NCBI GenBank assembly: GCA_025351745.1
Contig: JANXVI010000128.1
Span: forward strand, 1-58,297
Direction of reading: 5' to 3'
Length of the DNA stretch: 58,297 nucleotides
Origin: Rhodoferax sp.
GTDB lineage: Bacteria > Pseudomonadota > Gammaproteobacteria > Burkholderiales > Burkholderiaceae_C
Part shown: piece after piece, positions 17,114 through 28,031 of the stretch
Layout of the letters: every line of letters begins with the position of its first letter
Position numbering within the stretch: position 1 is the first letter of the stretch
Program-made: the position numbers and the translations under genes
The notes under the pieces: model-generated
Told to the model about the DNA's origin: nothing
Seen by the model: the letters and a program-made list of their open reading frames with translations, nothing else
Database searches by the model: none

Positions 17114-17790
17114 CGTGCGGCCACGCGCGCAACCTGACCATCCGTTGCGTACGCGCCCGCTGGATATGCCGTGAGCGTGCTGCTACCCCATGCCAGGGTC
17201 AAAGCGGACTGCGCTGGCTGCAAAGCCGCAAGAGGCACGTCTGCAATTGCGCGCCGCACATCCAGATTCACCACTACAGCATGGCTCAGGACGCCACCAG
17301 GCTCCTGCTGCACGTACACCAGGTGGCGGTAGTCCGCCGAGAAGTAGAACGGCGTCGGTGGCAAAGGTACTGACGGAAGTTGCGTACGCCGCACCCCCAT
17401 AAATCCTGGAGTCGCCAACCCCTCACCCATTCGGTAGTCGTGCACCAACCCCTCAAACAGAGGTTCTGCTTGTGGGTTATAGGAGACCTCCCACAGTTCC
17501 CCGATATCGGCCAGCATGACAACAAAGCTCGAACGCGGTGGCGCAACGTGCACCGTCAAGGCGTGGGCGGTTTGCCGACCATCCCGGGTCGACGCGGAAA
17601 AACGCAGAACGGGTTGAAGCCGACCATCCAGCACAGCCAAGGAGCCCTCCGCAACGTCGGCCATGACTATCCACTCGCCATCGGGCGAGAAGGCGACAGT
17701 CTGGCTGCCGAGCCCATGGCACACCTCTAACGGCGTCACAGCGGCAAGCGCCGTGCCAGCAGCGATGCACAAGACCAAGCAACCACCCAT
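17098..17790 (-). CDS. Truncated cytochrome d1-type beta-propeller-like secreted protein
   Basis: Third gene of the nirS transcript, 230 residues with a signal peptide (CLVLCIAAGTALA). It contains propeller-like strands (VAFSPDGEWIVMAD) and a block, FMGVRRTQLP then FYFSADYRHLVYV and VVNLDVRRAIADVPL, that resembles NirF/NirN/NirS-type d1-propeller proteins. At 230 residues it is roughly half their size, so it holds only part of a propeller unless it pairs with another chain. No c-heme motif is present. It may act in d1 heme insertion or handling next to NirS, but this is inference from resemblance and neighbourhood. Confidence 0.55.
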   Translation of the reverse strand: MGGCLVLCIAAGTALAAVTPLEVCHGLGSQTVAFSPDGEWIVMADVAEGSLAVLDGRLQPVLRFSASTRDGRQTAHALTVHVAPPRSSFVVMLADIGELWEVSYNPQAEPLFEGLVHDYRMGEGLATPGFMGVRRTQLPSVPLPPTPFYFSADYRHLVYVQQEPGGVLSHAVVVNLDVRRAIADVPLAALQPAQSALTLAWGSSTLTAYPAGAYATDGQVARVAARYCKP

Positions 17791-17825
17791 GCAGGTCGGT
17801 TGGGTTGAGCGGCTGCTTAGGATAC

Positions 17826-18131
17826 TCAGGACTTCAGAATCAACTCAACCGCAGCTTTCAAATCGGCGTCGTTGATTTTTTCAGGGGGATTAGGCGCCAT
17901 GGGAATGGGCCCGAACACACCGGAGCCACCCTTGCGTACTTTTTCCATCAACTTGGCCGCGACGTCCTGGCCTTTGTACTTCGCCGCGACGTCCTTGAAT
18001 GATGGTCCGAGCACTTTTTTGTCCATGGCGTGGCACGCCATGCACCCGGCTTTCGTCATGGCCTCATCCACTGGACTGGCTTGCGCTCCCATTGCTACCA
18101 AGGCAGTAGCTGCTATCCAAAATGATTTCAC
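17826..18131 (-). CDS. Periplasmic cytochrome c (c551/c8-type), likely NirS/NOR electron donor
   Basis: Small class I cytochrome c of 101 residues with an 18-residue signal peptide ending AQAS. The heme motif is CMACH and the distal methionine is probably in GPIPMAPNP, the usual layout of the c551 family. The start is GTG 18131, with GGAG 6 bases upstream. It follows nirS by 60 bases on the same strand, the position of nirM in other denitrifiers. It probably carries electrons to the nitrite reductase and to the CuA subunit encoded nearby. Confidence 0.9.
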   Translation of the reverse strand: MKSFWIAATALVAMGAQASPVDEAMTKAGCMACHAMDKKVLGPSFKDVAAKYKGQDVAAKLMEKVRKGGSGVFGPIPMAPNPPEKINDADLKAAVELILKS

Positions 18132-18191
18132 GTGTTTCTCCAGTTAAACCACGAGGCCCCGGAGGACCTCGCAAGATTGCCCACCCGTTGC

Positions 18192-19937
<1,746 letters not shown>

Positions 19938-20052
19938 TTAGTTTGCTCAGGCCCGGGGGCAACAGCTATGCGTTGACAGAGTGTCCGCTGCGGGCCAGAG
20001 CGTTGCCATTCAGCGTACCGGTGGATGGTGGTTCATATCAAACGGGAAATCA

Positions 20053-20066
20053 TTAACTTAGATCAA
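20053..20066. promoter_or_regulatory. FNR/DNR-like box in the nirS promoter
   Basis: Minus strand reads TTGAT-CTAA-GTTAA, one perfect half-site and one with a single mismatch. It lies about 130 bases before the nirS start and about 70 before the divergent TonB receptor start. Anaerobic/NO control of nirS by the Dnr-like protein at 16415 is the straightforward reading. Confidence 0.65.
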
Positions 20067-20134
20067 GGACTAGTCCGAATGCTCGAACACCGCACGGCTT
20101 ATCAAGAATAATCGCGCCGAAGTTTCAGAGAAAA

Positions 20135-22426
20135 ATGATGCACATCAAGAACACACCATCAGCCTGCCGTGACCCCAGTCAAAACAAACTGGCCTTGATC
20201 GTGGCGTGGGGACTGGGCGCCGCTGCCACAGCTGCCATGGCGCAGACCACCGATGCGCCGGTGGCATTGCCGGATGTTGTAGTGAGTGGTGCGCGCAGCG
20301 AACAGTCGCGCGCCGATGTACCGTTGTCCATGGAAGTCCTGGGAGCAAGGGAACTGGAGAACCGGCAGATTGGTGACATCAAGGATCTGGTCACGGACAT
20401 GCCCAATGTTTCGGTCAAGCACGCGCCTGCACGGTTCACCGTTACGGGTGCCGGAAATCCGACCGGGCGTGATGGCAACGCCGGCTTCAATATCCGCGGG
20501 TTGGGTAGCAACCGCGTGCTCATGCTGATCGATGGCGTGCGTCTGCCGAGCAGCTATATCAATGGCAATAATGCGTTTGGTCGAGACACTGTGTCACTGG
20601 AACTGCTCAAGCGCGTCGAAGTCGTGCGGGGCCCGAGCTCCGTGCTGTATGGGTCTTCCGCGCTGGCTGGTTTGGTCAACCTCATAACCTACGAGCCCAA
20701 CGAGTTTTTGGCCGCCAGCGGTGTCGACGCACACGCGGCGGGTGGTCGCCTGGCGGCCAGTTGGAGCGGGGCCGACGATGGTCGCGCGCTCGCAGCAACG
20801 GTAGCCGGGCGCGACAGCGAAAAACTGCAGTGGATGTTGACTGGCTCCGTGCGCCGCGCTGCCGAGCTTCAAAATATGGGAAGCAATGACGCAGCCAACG
20901 TCGACCGTACCCGACCCAACCCCCAGACCCAGCAGGGTGAATCGCTTCTGGCCAAGTTGGTCTACCGCACCGATGCCTTTCAGAAGCACGTGCTGACGGC
21001 TGAACATGTGGCCAAGAGTTTTGACATCGACTTGCTATCGAGCCGCAGCAAGGCGCCCCTGGTGGCTGCATCGGTGAGTGCGGAGGCCGATGCGCAAAAC
21101 CAGCGACGTGACCGCCTGACCTGGGATGCACGCTACTGGCTGCACACAGCCTGGGCGGACCAATTGGAAACCGTGCTGGGCATGCAAAACGCCGACGCCC
21201 AGGACGACGGCCGAACCGTACGCAACGACGCGGGAGTGCGGCTGCGCGACACGCACTACAATGAGCGCACATGGCAAGTCAGCGTTCAGGCCATCAAGAT
21301 CTTCCAGATTTCCGATGAATGGTCCCATAAGCTCACCTATGGTGTGGATTGTTCCCGCACCATGGTGTCCAACTGGTTTGGAGGATTTGATCCGGCACCG
21401 CTCACACCCTATGTGCCAAAGAAATACTTTCCTGACTCCATCGACACCAGCGTGGGTTTTTATGTCCAAACCGAGTTGCGCAACAACCAATGGAGTGTGA
21501 CGCCCGGCCTTCGCTGGGAAAGCTTCGCGGTGGACGTGGTCAATCAAAACGGCTACGCGCCTCCGGCCACGGTTCCTGGCATTTCTGTCGCTGGAACCAA
21601 CGTGTCGCCCAAGCTGGGTGTCCTGTACCGGTGGACGCCGTCCTGGTCGCTCTATGGCAACTACGCCAGTGGATTCCGTGCCCCCAATGCAGCGCAGATC
21701 AACGGCTTCACCGACCCGTCGCCGGGTGTCAATGCACGCCTGCTAGCCAACCCCGGCCTGGTTCCCGAAACGAGTAAAAATCTGGAGCTAGGGGCGCGCC
21801 TGCGTTTGGGAGATGTGAGCCTTGACGTGGCCGCATTCACCAGCAAGTTCAACCAGCTGATCGTTGACAAGAAGCCCTTGGGTGGCAGCAATACCGTGGC
21901 AGATCCCCTGATCTTCCAAACTCAAAATATCGACGATGCGTCCATCTGGGGCTTTGAATTCAAAGGTGATGTATATTTTGGAACCGTGGCCGGCGGTCGG
22001 CTGACTGCCCCGTTTGCCTATGGCCAGTCCCGCGGCCAGGATGATGGCACGGGCCGGCCGCTGAACTCCGTAGACCCCGCCACCCTGAGCCTGGGCTTGC
22101 ACTATGCAACCGGTGACTGGACCATGCGCCTGGATACGCACTTCCACGCCGCCAAAAACACGCAAGACATCGACCCTGTTGCGGGTGTCAAGGTCGGCAG
22201 TAGTCAGTTCTCCAGCGTACCGGCGGTGCAGACCGTGGACCTTTCAGGGCAGTGGCGTATCCGGCGGGACATGCGGCTCAATGCTAGCGTGCAGAACCTG
22301 ACGGACCGCAAGTACTGGCTGTGGTCAGACGTCCAGGGCTTGACAGCCTCAAACGCAGTCGTGCAAGCCGATGCTTACACACAGCCTGGACGTCACTTCA
22401 AGGTGTCGTGGATTTTGGACTTTTAA
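20135..22426 (+). CDS. TonB-dependent outer-membrane receptor
   Basis: A 763-residue receptor: signal region to about residue 35 (ending AMAQ), a plug domain (VVVSGARSEQSR, FNIRGLGSNRVLMLIDGVR, VEVVRGPSSVLYGSSALAG), and a 22-stranded barrel ending in the aromatic WILDF. The plug wording resembles the heme/hemoglobin and copper-type receptors, but the ligand is not readable. Being divergent from nirS across a shared FNR-like box, it may import a metal or heme needed for denitrification. An N-terminal extension without a clear TonB-sigma signalling domain is seen. Confidence 0.9.
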   Translation: MMHIKNTPSACRDPSQNKLALIVAWGLGAAATAAMAQTTDAPVALPDVVVSGARSEQSRADVPLSMEVLGARELENRQIGDIKDLVTDMPNVSVKHAPARFTVTGAGNPTGRDGNAGFNIRGLGSNRVLMLIDGVRLPSSYINGNNAFGRDTVSLELLKRVEVVRGPSSVLYGSSALAGLVNLITYEPNEFLAASGVDAHAAGGRLAASWSGADDGRALAATVAGRDSEKLQWMLTGSVRRAAELQNMGSNDAANVDRTRPNPQTQQGESLLAKLVYRTDAFQKHVLTAEHVAKSFDIDLLSSRSKAPLVAASVSAEADAQNQRRDRLTWDARYWLHTAWADQLETVLGMQNADAQDDGRTVRNDAGVRLRDTHYNERTWQVSVQAIKIFQISDEWSHKLTYGVDCSRTMVSNWFGGFDPAPLTPYVPKKYFPDSIDTSVGFYVQTELRNNQWSVTPGLRWESFAVDVVNQNGYAPPATVPGISVAGTNVSPKLGVLYRWTPSWSLYGNYASGFRAPNAAQINGFTDPSPGVNARLLANPGLVPETSKNLELGARLRLGDVSLDVAAFTSKFNQLIVDKKPLGGSNTVADPLIFQTQNIDDASIWGFEFKGDVYFGTVAGGRLTAPFAYGQSRGQDDGTGRPLNSVDPATLSLGLHYATGDWTMRLDTHFHAAKNTQDIDPVAGVKVGSSQFSSVPAVQTVDLSGQWRIRRDMRLNASVQNLTDRKYWLWSDVQGLTASNAVVQADAYTQPGRHFKVSWILDF

Positions 22427-22467
22427 GATCGCCCGTTCTGGTAGCGATGGAGGCTGTGGCAAGGGGT

Positions 22468-22524
22468 GATAATCGCGTTGTTTTTTATAGCGTGCTACGC
22501 CCATTTTACGAAGGCTAATGGGCC
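22468..22524 (+). repeat. Dispersed repeat, degenerate copy
   Basis: GTTTTTTATAGCGTGCTACG followed by CATTTTACGAAGGCTAATGGGCC, a diverged form of the repeat seen at 3341 and 5471. It fills most of the gap between the TonB receptor and the convergent M13 peptidase gene. Confidence 0.5.
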
Positions 22525-22599
22525 AAAGCAGTTGCCGGTATCAGAGTCGTTTGGGCAGCGGTTTCGGCAAATGTAAACTCATCGGGTCGTCAGACACCA

Positions 22600-24648
22600 T
22601 CACCACACCTTGCACGGCTGGGCCGCCGTCATCGCCGCGCCGGACTTGCAGGCGAAGGCTTTTGAAAACTCCGGCAAATTGACCACGACGCCATTGACGC
22701 GGTACTTGCCCGGCGAGTGCGGGTCGGTCACGGCCTGCACTCGCATGTCTTCGGGGCGGTTGTTTTCGCAAGCCCACTGTGCAAAGCCAATGAAAAAGCG
22801 CTGTTCGGGCGTGAAGCCCTCTCGGCTCTCGGGCTTGACAACGCTGCTCTGAACTTTCCATGCGGTCCAGGCCAGCACCATACCGCCCAGGTCGGCCATG
22901 TCTTCACCCAAGGTCAGCTTGCTGTTGATCTTGATGTTGTCTACCACCGTGTATTTGGCGTACTGGTTGACGATGCACTGCGCGCGCTGCTGGAACCGGG
23001 TGGCGTCTTGCTGCGTCCACCAGTTCTTCAGATTGCCCTTGGCGTCAAACTGCCGGCCTTCGTCATCAAAGCCGTGGATCAGTTCGTGCCCTATGGTGCC
23101 GCCGGTGTTGCCGTAGCCGGGTGCATCGTCCATCTTGGGGTCAAACAACGGGGGTTGCAACACGCCGGCAGGGAAGTTAATGTCATTCATCTGCGCGCTG
23201 TAGTAAGCGTTGACGGTGGGTGGTGTCATGCCCCACTCGCCGCGGTCCAGCGGTTTGCCGATCTTGTCCAACTGGCGGCGCACTTCAAACTGCGTGGCGC
23301 GGGAGAGGTTGCCATAAAAATCGTCGCGAGCGATGGCAACGCTTCTGTAGTCGCGCCATTGGTCGGGATAGCCAATCTTGTTGACGATGGCCTTGAGTTT
23401 CTCTACAGCCTTTTGCTTGGTGGCGGGGCTCATCCAGTCCAGGTGCTGCAGCTCGTCGTGCATGGCCTGCTCGATCTGCTCGGTCATCACCAGCGTCTGC
23501 TTCTTCAGCTCGGGGCCAAAGGCGCGGTCCACAAACTCTTGGCCCAATGCTTCACCCAGTTGCGCGTCCACCAAGGCCACGCAGCGCTTCCAGCGGGGTT
23601 GCTGTAGTGGTGTGCCGCGCAGCGTCTTGCTGAAGAAGTTGAAGTTTTCAGTCACGAATGCGCTGGACAGGCTTGCGGCCTGCGCATGCAACACATGCCA
23701 GCGCAGGTAGACCTTGATGTCGTCCAGGCTGCTGCTCTGCCAAAGCCGGGCCAGCTCCTGGTAAAACTGGGGCTCCGTAACGTTGATGGCCCCGCCCTGC
23801 GCCAGACCCAGGGTTTGCAGGTAGACATTCCAGTCAAAGCCGGGGGTCAGCGCTCGCAATTGGGCCACGCCCATCTTGTGGAACAGCTTGTAGGGGTCGC
23901 GCTTGTCCACACGCGACAACGTGGCGCGGGCCAAGGTGGTCTCTGTGCGCATGACGAGTACGGCGTGCTGCTGCGCCAATGCAGGCGCTTCGCCCGCCAG
24001 CTCAAACATGCGCGCGACGTGGGCCAGGTATTTAGCACGCAGGTCTTTGGATTTGGCATCTGGCTTGGTGTAGTAATCGCGGTCCGGAAGGCTCAGGCCG
24101 CCACCTGTGGCAAAGGCGATGACGTTGGAAGAGCTGGAGAAATCCTGGTCCGCGCTGAAACCAAAATACAAGCCGCTGTCGGCAATGGACAGGTGCAGCT
24201 TGGCCAGTACGGCAGGCAAGTCGGTCTTGCTGCGCATGGCGGCGATGTCGTCCAACACCGCTTGCAACGGTGTGGCTCCGCGCTTCTCGACCGCGGCTTC
24301 GTCCATGCAGGCGGCAAAGTAGTCGCCTATCTTTTGCTGGTTGGCATTGTTGCCTTCGGTCTTGTGCGTCAGCGTGTCCAAAATGCCCCACAAGAATCGC
24401 TGGTTGTCCTGGTACAGCTTGCCGTATACGCTCCAGCGCGACTGGTCGGCCGGAATCGGGTTGTTCTTGATCCACCCGCCACAACTGTATTGGTAGAAGT
24501 TTTCACAGGGGTTGGCCGAGGTGTCCATGGCCGAGGTATCCAGGCCTGGCGTGTAGGGGAACTCGGTCAGGGGTGTGTCCTGCGCCACGACGGGCGAGCC
24601 CAGGCACAGCGCTTGGGCGGTCAGAAATGCAAGGAGGATACGGCGCAT
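22600..24648 (-). CDS. M13 family (neprilysin/PepO-like) zinc metallopeptidase
   Basis: Secreted or periplasmic endopeptidase of 682 residues, the family's normal size. It has a signal peptide (FLTAQALCLGSPVVAQ), the N-terminal CENFYQYSCGGW motif, NAYYSAQMNDINFPAG before the catalytic domain, the zinc site HELIHGFDDE near residue 519, and EDMADLGG supplying the third ligand. The C-terminal CKVW ends as in the family. It probably degrades short peptides. It stands alone and no operon partner is apparent. Confidence 0.95.
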   Translation of the reverse strand: MRRILLAFLTAQALCLGSPVVAQDTPLTEFPYTPGLDTSAMDTSANPCENFYQYSCGGWIKNNPIPADQSRWSVYGKLYQDNQRFLWGILDTLTHKTEGNNANQQKIGDYFAACMDEAAVEKRGATPLQAVLDDIAAMRSKTDLPAVLAKLHLSIADSGLYFGFSADQDFSSSSNVIAFATGGGLSLPDRDYYTKPDAKSKDLRAKYLAHVARMFELAGEAPALAQQHAVLVMRTETTLARATLSRVDKRDPYKLFHKMGVAQLRALTPGFDWNVYLQTLGLAQGGAINVTEPQFYQELARLWQSSSLDDIKVYLRWHVLHAQAASLSSAFVTENFNFFSKTLRGTPLQQPRWKRCVALVDAQLGEALGQEFVDRAFGPELKKQTLVMTEQIEQAMHDELQHLDWMSPATKQKAVEKLKAIVNKIGYPDQWRDYRSVAIARDDFYGNLSRATQFEVRRQLDKIGKPLDRGEWGMTPPTVNAYYSAQMNDINFPAGVLQPPLFDPKMDDAPGYGNTGGTIGHELIHGFDDEGRQFDAKGNLKNWWTQQDATRFQQRAQCIVNQYAKYTVVDNIKINSKLTLGEDMADLGGMVLAWTAWKVQSSVVKPESREGFTPEQRFFIGFAQWACENNRPEDMRVQAVTDPHSPGKYRVNGVVVNLPEFSKAFACKSGAAMTAAQPCKVW

Positions 24649-24742
24649 AAAAAGTACCCGTGACGGGATGTATTGAGTCGAAGGAATTATCCACGGCGCG
24701 GTGCCGCTTCAACACGGCGGCACGGTCGTCCGGCGCAACGCG

Positions 24743-25222
24743 CTAGAGCGGCGGCATATGGGGGCATGGGTCCCTTTGGCTGGGTGTGCGCGTGTAATAG
24801 TTGTCGAATTCGCCCTGCCCTGCGCTCGCAAAGCCGTGGCGCAGGTAGAAGCGGTTTGAGTCGCTCCCCCGCAGCGCACCCACACGCAGGGGCAGGCCCA
24901 GAGCGTCGGCTTGCGCAAACACATGGGCCAGCACGTCGGCGCCTGCACCCTGGCCCTGGTGGCTGGGTCTGATGTAGAGGTGGTCCAGCAGCAAACCTCC
25001 ATCTGCAGGCTTGACGACGTAGAAGCCGATGCGTGCACCATTCCAGACGATGTGCCGTGTGTGTTCCGGCGCGAACCCGGCCAGGAACCGTTCGCGCGCC
25101 CGCACGGGGTCGAAGCGGCCAATGCGTTCCAGGCTCTCGCGCATGGCGGCGATACGCAGCGCTACCAAGGCCTCCGCATCCTCTACCGTGGCAGGCGTAA
25201 AGGCGAGCGCTGCGAGCAGCAT
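24743..25222 (-). CDS. GNAT-family N-acetyltransferase
   Basis: A 159-residue acetyl-CoA-dependent acyltransferase. The acetyl-CoA loop is LYIRPSHQGQGAGADVLAHV (about residues 90-110), followed by RVGALRGSDSNRFYLRHGF, the usual last strand-helix of the fold. The acceptor is unknown. It starts 6 bases after the stop of the PDZ gene on the same strand, so the pair may be cotranscribed. Confidence 0.85.
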   Translation of the reverse strand: MLLAALAFTPATVEDAEALVALRIAAMRESLERIGRFDPVRARERFLAGFAPEHTRHIVWNGARIGFYVVKPADGGLLLDHLYIRPSHQGQGAGADVLAHVFAQADALGLPLRVGALRGSDSNRFYLRHGFASAGQGEFDNYYTRTPSQRDPCPHMPPL

Positions 25223-25228
25223 CGGCTG

Positions 25229-25594
25229 CTACCAGGTCTTGGTCTTGGCAACCATCGTGATCTCCACGACATCACCACCGGCGTGCTTGAGTTTCATCTT
25301 CACCGACTCGCCAATGTCTTTCTCGATCAGGGCCTGCATGTCCTTGCCTTTGGCACCCACCACCGCCTTGCCGGCGACCTCTATCACTTCGTCACCGCTT
25401 TGCATGCCGGCCAGCGCTGCTGGCGAGTTGGGCGCCACTTTTTCAATGGTGGCCGAGCGCAGCGTGGGATTCCAGAACACACCTTCCCCATCGATCTTGA
25501 AGCCAAAACCAAAATAGCCGCGTTCACCGGCCCACACGGCAGATGTCAGCGAGAGTAACAGCGCGAAAACCGCGGAGGAGAAACGAGTGTGCAT
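25229..25594 (-). CDS. Small exported PDZ-domain protein
   Basis: A 121-residue periplasmic protein: signal peptide (about 1-22, ending AVWA) and a single PDZ domain with VAPNSPAALAGMQSGDEVIEV as the carboxylate-binding and core strands. There is no protease domain, so it is probably a protein-binding module on its own. It lies upstream of a GNAT gene. Function unknown. Confidence 0.8.
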   Translation of the reverse strand: MHTRFSSAVFALLLSLTSAVWAGERGYFGFGFKIDGEGVFWNPTLRSATIEKVAPNSPAALAGMQSGDEVIEVAGKAVVGAKGKDMQALIEKDIGESVKMKLKHAGGDVVEITMVAKTKTW

Positions 25595-25655
25595 GGTGAA
25601 TAGCGCCCAAAAAAAGTGTCGCTACTGTACCAGCCAAGAACCCGGCGCAAGGCCA

Positions 25656-26891
25656 TCAGTTCAGCGCGGCACCACTTTCGAACCACTTCTTGACGATGCC
25701 ACGTTCAACGTCGGTGATGCCGGTGGCATTGTTCAGCGGCATGACCTTGGTCACCACGGCCTGTTGGTAGATGGCTTGCGCGTGCAGCTTGACGCCCTCG
25801 GCCGAGTCCAGCCGCACGTTCTTCATCTGCACCTGCGCGCCGTGGCACATGTAGCAGCGCTGCTCTAGCACCGGCTGCAAGTCTTTATAGACAATTTGGC
25901 CGCTAGCCCTCGTGAATTCTGCGTCTGCCGCTACTGAACTAATAGCATTTTCAGTTGGCACAGGTTCCGGCTTAAGCCAGACTATCACCGCAACAATGGC
26001 CACCACCCCCGCCAGCGCATACGGCCAGGGGTGGCTGTTGCGCCCCAGCTTGAAACCATGGCGCAGCACAAAGAACTGGCGAATGGCAGCACCGGCGAAC
26101 ATCATGCCCACCAGCACCAGCCAGTTCTGCGGGTGCGTGTAGGTAAAGCTGTAATGGCCGCTCAACATGGCAAACAGCACGGGCAACGTGAAGTAGGTGT
26201 TGTGCACGCTACGCTGCTTGCCGCGCTTGCCGTGGATGGGGTCAATGGGCTTGCCGGTCTTGATGTCGGCCACCACGGTCCTCTGGCCAGGAATGATCCA
26301 GAAGAATACATTGGCACTCATGCTGGTTGCAATCATGGCGCCCACCAGCAAGAAGGCCGCCCGCCCGGCGAACCAGTGGCAAGCCAACCAGGCGGCCACA
26401 GCCACCAGCACGGCCAGGAGCGCCCCAACAATGGCATCACCGTACTTGCGCTGGCCAAAGATGCGACAGATGCCGTCATACGCCAACCAAAACACGACCA
26501 GAAACGCCAATGCCACTGCGACAGCCGCCTGGGGTGACCAGTCCATTACCGACTTGTCGATGAGGTAGGTGCCCGCACTCCACAGATAAGACACGGTGAA
26601 CAGCGAGAAACCGCTGAGCCAGGTGCTGTAGCTCTCCCAATAGAACCAGTGCAGGTGCTTGGGCAACTGCGGTGGCGCGCCCGCAAACTTGACCGGGTGG
26701 TAGAAGCCCCCCCCATGCACGGCCCACAGCTCGCCGCTGACGCCCTGGCGCTGAAGGTCGTCGTCGACCGGTGGCGTGAGGCTGCTGTCCAGGAACACAA
26801 AATAGAACGAAGAGCCAATCCACGCTATGGCGGTGATGACATGGACCCAGCGCAGCAGCAGATTGGCCCAGTCAAGGTAATAGCTTTCCAT
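25656..26891 (-). CDS. puuD: Membrane urate hydroxylase with cytochrome c domain
   Basis: Oxidises urate to 5-hydroxyisourate without H2O2, passing electrons to the respiratory chain. The 411 residues have about eight membrane helices starting YLDWANLLLRWVHVITAIAWIGSS, then a C-terminal cytochrome c domain with CYMCH near 345-349. Start ATG 26891 is used; a longer frame to 26936 adds residues not seen in homologues. The linker between the two parts (ENAISSVAADAEFTRASG) is encoded by a copy of the dispersed repeat. A GTGTATAC operator-like palindrome lies 138 bases upstream. It lies downstream of xdhC on the same strand. Confidence 0.93.
   Translation of the reverse strand: MESYYLDWANLLLRWVHVITAIAWIGSSFYFVFLDSSLTPPVDDDLQRQGVSGELWAVHGGGFYHPVKFAGAPPQLPKHLHWFYWESYSTWLSGFSLFTVSYLWSAGTYLIDKSVMDWSPQAAVAVALAFLVVFWLAYDGICRIFGQRKYGDAIVGALLAVLVAVAAWLACHWFAGRAAFLLVGAMIATSMSANVFFWIIPGQRTVVADIKTGKPIDPIHGKRGKQRSVHNTYFTLPVLFAMLSGHYSFTYTHPQNWLVLVGMMFAGAAIRQFFVLRHGFKLGRNSHPWPYALAGVVAIVAVIVWLKPEPVPTENAISSVAADAEFTRASGQIVYKDLQPVLEQRCYMCHGAQVQMKNVRLDSAEGVKLHAQAIYQQAVVTKVMPLNNATGITDVERGIVKKWFESGAALN
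25898..25951 (-). repeat. Dispersed repeat inside puuD
   Basis: On minus it reads AAAATGCTATTAG, then CAGTAGC, then ATTCACGAGGGCTAGCGGCC, the same family as the copies at 3341 and 51031. It lies in frame in puuD between the membrane domain and the cytochrome c domain. Confidence 0.75.
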
Positions 26892-27028
26892 GTCGGTCTT
26901 ACCCTTTTCAGTGCAGGCGATGCGCACTGGTTGCATGCAAGCTGCTCACCACTGCGGGCGCTGTAAGCAGAAATGGGTCGCGAACATAGGCAGTTGGAAT
27001 TTGCTTCGCTCCGCTGCGACGATGGACG

Positions 27029-27042
27029 AAAGTGTATACAGG
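27029..27042. promoter_or_regulatory. GTGTATAC operator-like site upstream of puuD
   Basis: AAAGTGTATACAGG matches the first 13 bases of the perfect palindrome AAAGTGTATACACTTT found in the hiuH/gntR promoter at 34989. It sits in the 217-base gap between the xdhC stop and the puuD start, whose remaining sequence shows nothing else. Likely target of the GntR protein at 35030. Confidence 0.6.
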
Positions 27043-27108
27043 TTTAGAAAGTTTGTGGTGATTGACAAGGTTACAAAACGCCAAGGATTGCCCGGCACAG
27101 CGTTCGGA

Positions 27109-27930
27109 TCAAGCAATAACCGGACCTGAGTAAATGCTCTGCAAGAGCTGTGCAGCCGCAGCCACTGCAATCACCTCCGGCTCCTTGCCGGGGATGCCCG
27201 GCACACCAATCGGACAGGTGATATGCGCCAACTCTGCCGCCGAAAAACCCCGCGCCTCCAACCGCTGGCGAAACGAGGCCCATTTGGTCTTGCTACCGAT
27301 CAGGCCCACATACGGCAGATCGCACTGCGCACGCTGGCGTGCCAGGCAGGCGGCCACCACGTCGAGGTCTTCAGCGTGGCTGAAGCTCATGATCAGCACG
27401 CGTGAGCCGGGTTGCAAATCGGATACTGCGGCATGGACGGGGTCGGAGTACTCACACTGCACATTGGCTGGCAAGGCGGTGGGAAAAATTTCATCGCGGC
27501 TGTCCACCCAGGTCACGTGCATCGGCAGGTTCGCCAGCACCTGCACCACGGCCCGGCCCACATGGCCGCCACCAAACAGCGCGATCGGCAACAGCGCGGG
27601 TGACAGCCGTTGGCGCAGGCTCGCGGTATCCGACACTGCAACCTTCTCAAAATGTAAAACCACCTCACCGCCACAACATTGACCCAGGCTGGGGCCCAGT
27701 GCATAGCGCATGGAGGCATCGCCCTCACCGGTCTGCAACAAGGTTCTGGCGTGGGCAATGGCGTCGAACTCCAGATGCCCACCGCCGACCGTCGCCACGA
27801 TGGTGTGGGCAAACACCGCCATCCAGGTGCCCGCCTCGCGTGGGACCGATCCGCGGGTAGACTGCACGGTAACTAGGACACCGGCTTCGTGGCGGTGTAG
27901 TTGCTCAAAGAAGACCGATTGCAAACTCAC
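27109..27930 (-). CDS. xdhC: Xanthine dehydrogenase accessory protein XdhC
   Basis: Binds molybdenum cofactor and sulfurates or inserts it into xanthine dehydrogenase. The 273 residues start VSLQSVFFEQLHRH (GTG 27930, AAGG upstream), with TVQSTRGSVPREAGTWM as the N-terminal XdhC motif, GPSLGQCCGGEV as the cysteine segment, and an NAD-fold-like C-terminal domain (FGGGHVGRAVVQVLANL). The xdhAB genes are not seen in the window and probably lie elsewhere. Its position before puuD ties xanthine and urate oxidation together. Confidence 0.9.
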   Translation of the reverse strand: MSLQSVFFEQLHRHEAGVLVTVQSTRGSVPREAGTWMAVFAHTIVATVGGGHLEFDAIAHARTLLQTGEGDASMRYALGPSLGQCCGGEVVLHFEKVAVSDTASLRQRLSPALLPIALFGGGHVGRAVVQVLANLPMHVTWVDSRDEIFPTALPANVQCEYSDPVHAAVSDLQPGSRVLIMSFSHAEDLDVVAACLARQRAQCDLPYVGLIGSKTKWASFRQRLEARGFSAAELAHITCPIGVPGIPGKEPEVIAVAAAAQLLQSIYSGPVIA

Positions 27931-28031
27931 GTTCAGATACCTTTTCGACGGCTTACGGGCCTTTGCTCGCGACACAATTGATTACCAGTATGCATCCATC
28001 CGTTGGCACACCGCATCCGAAAAATATCAAC

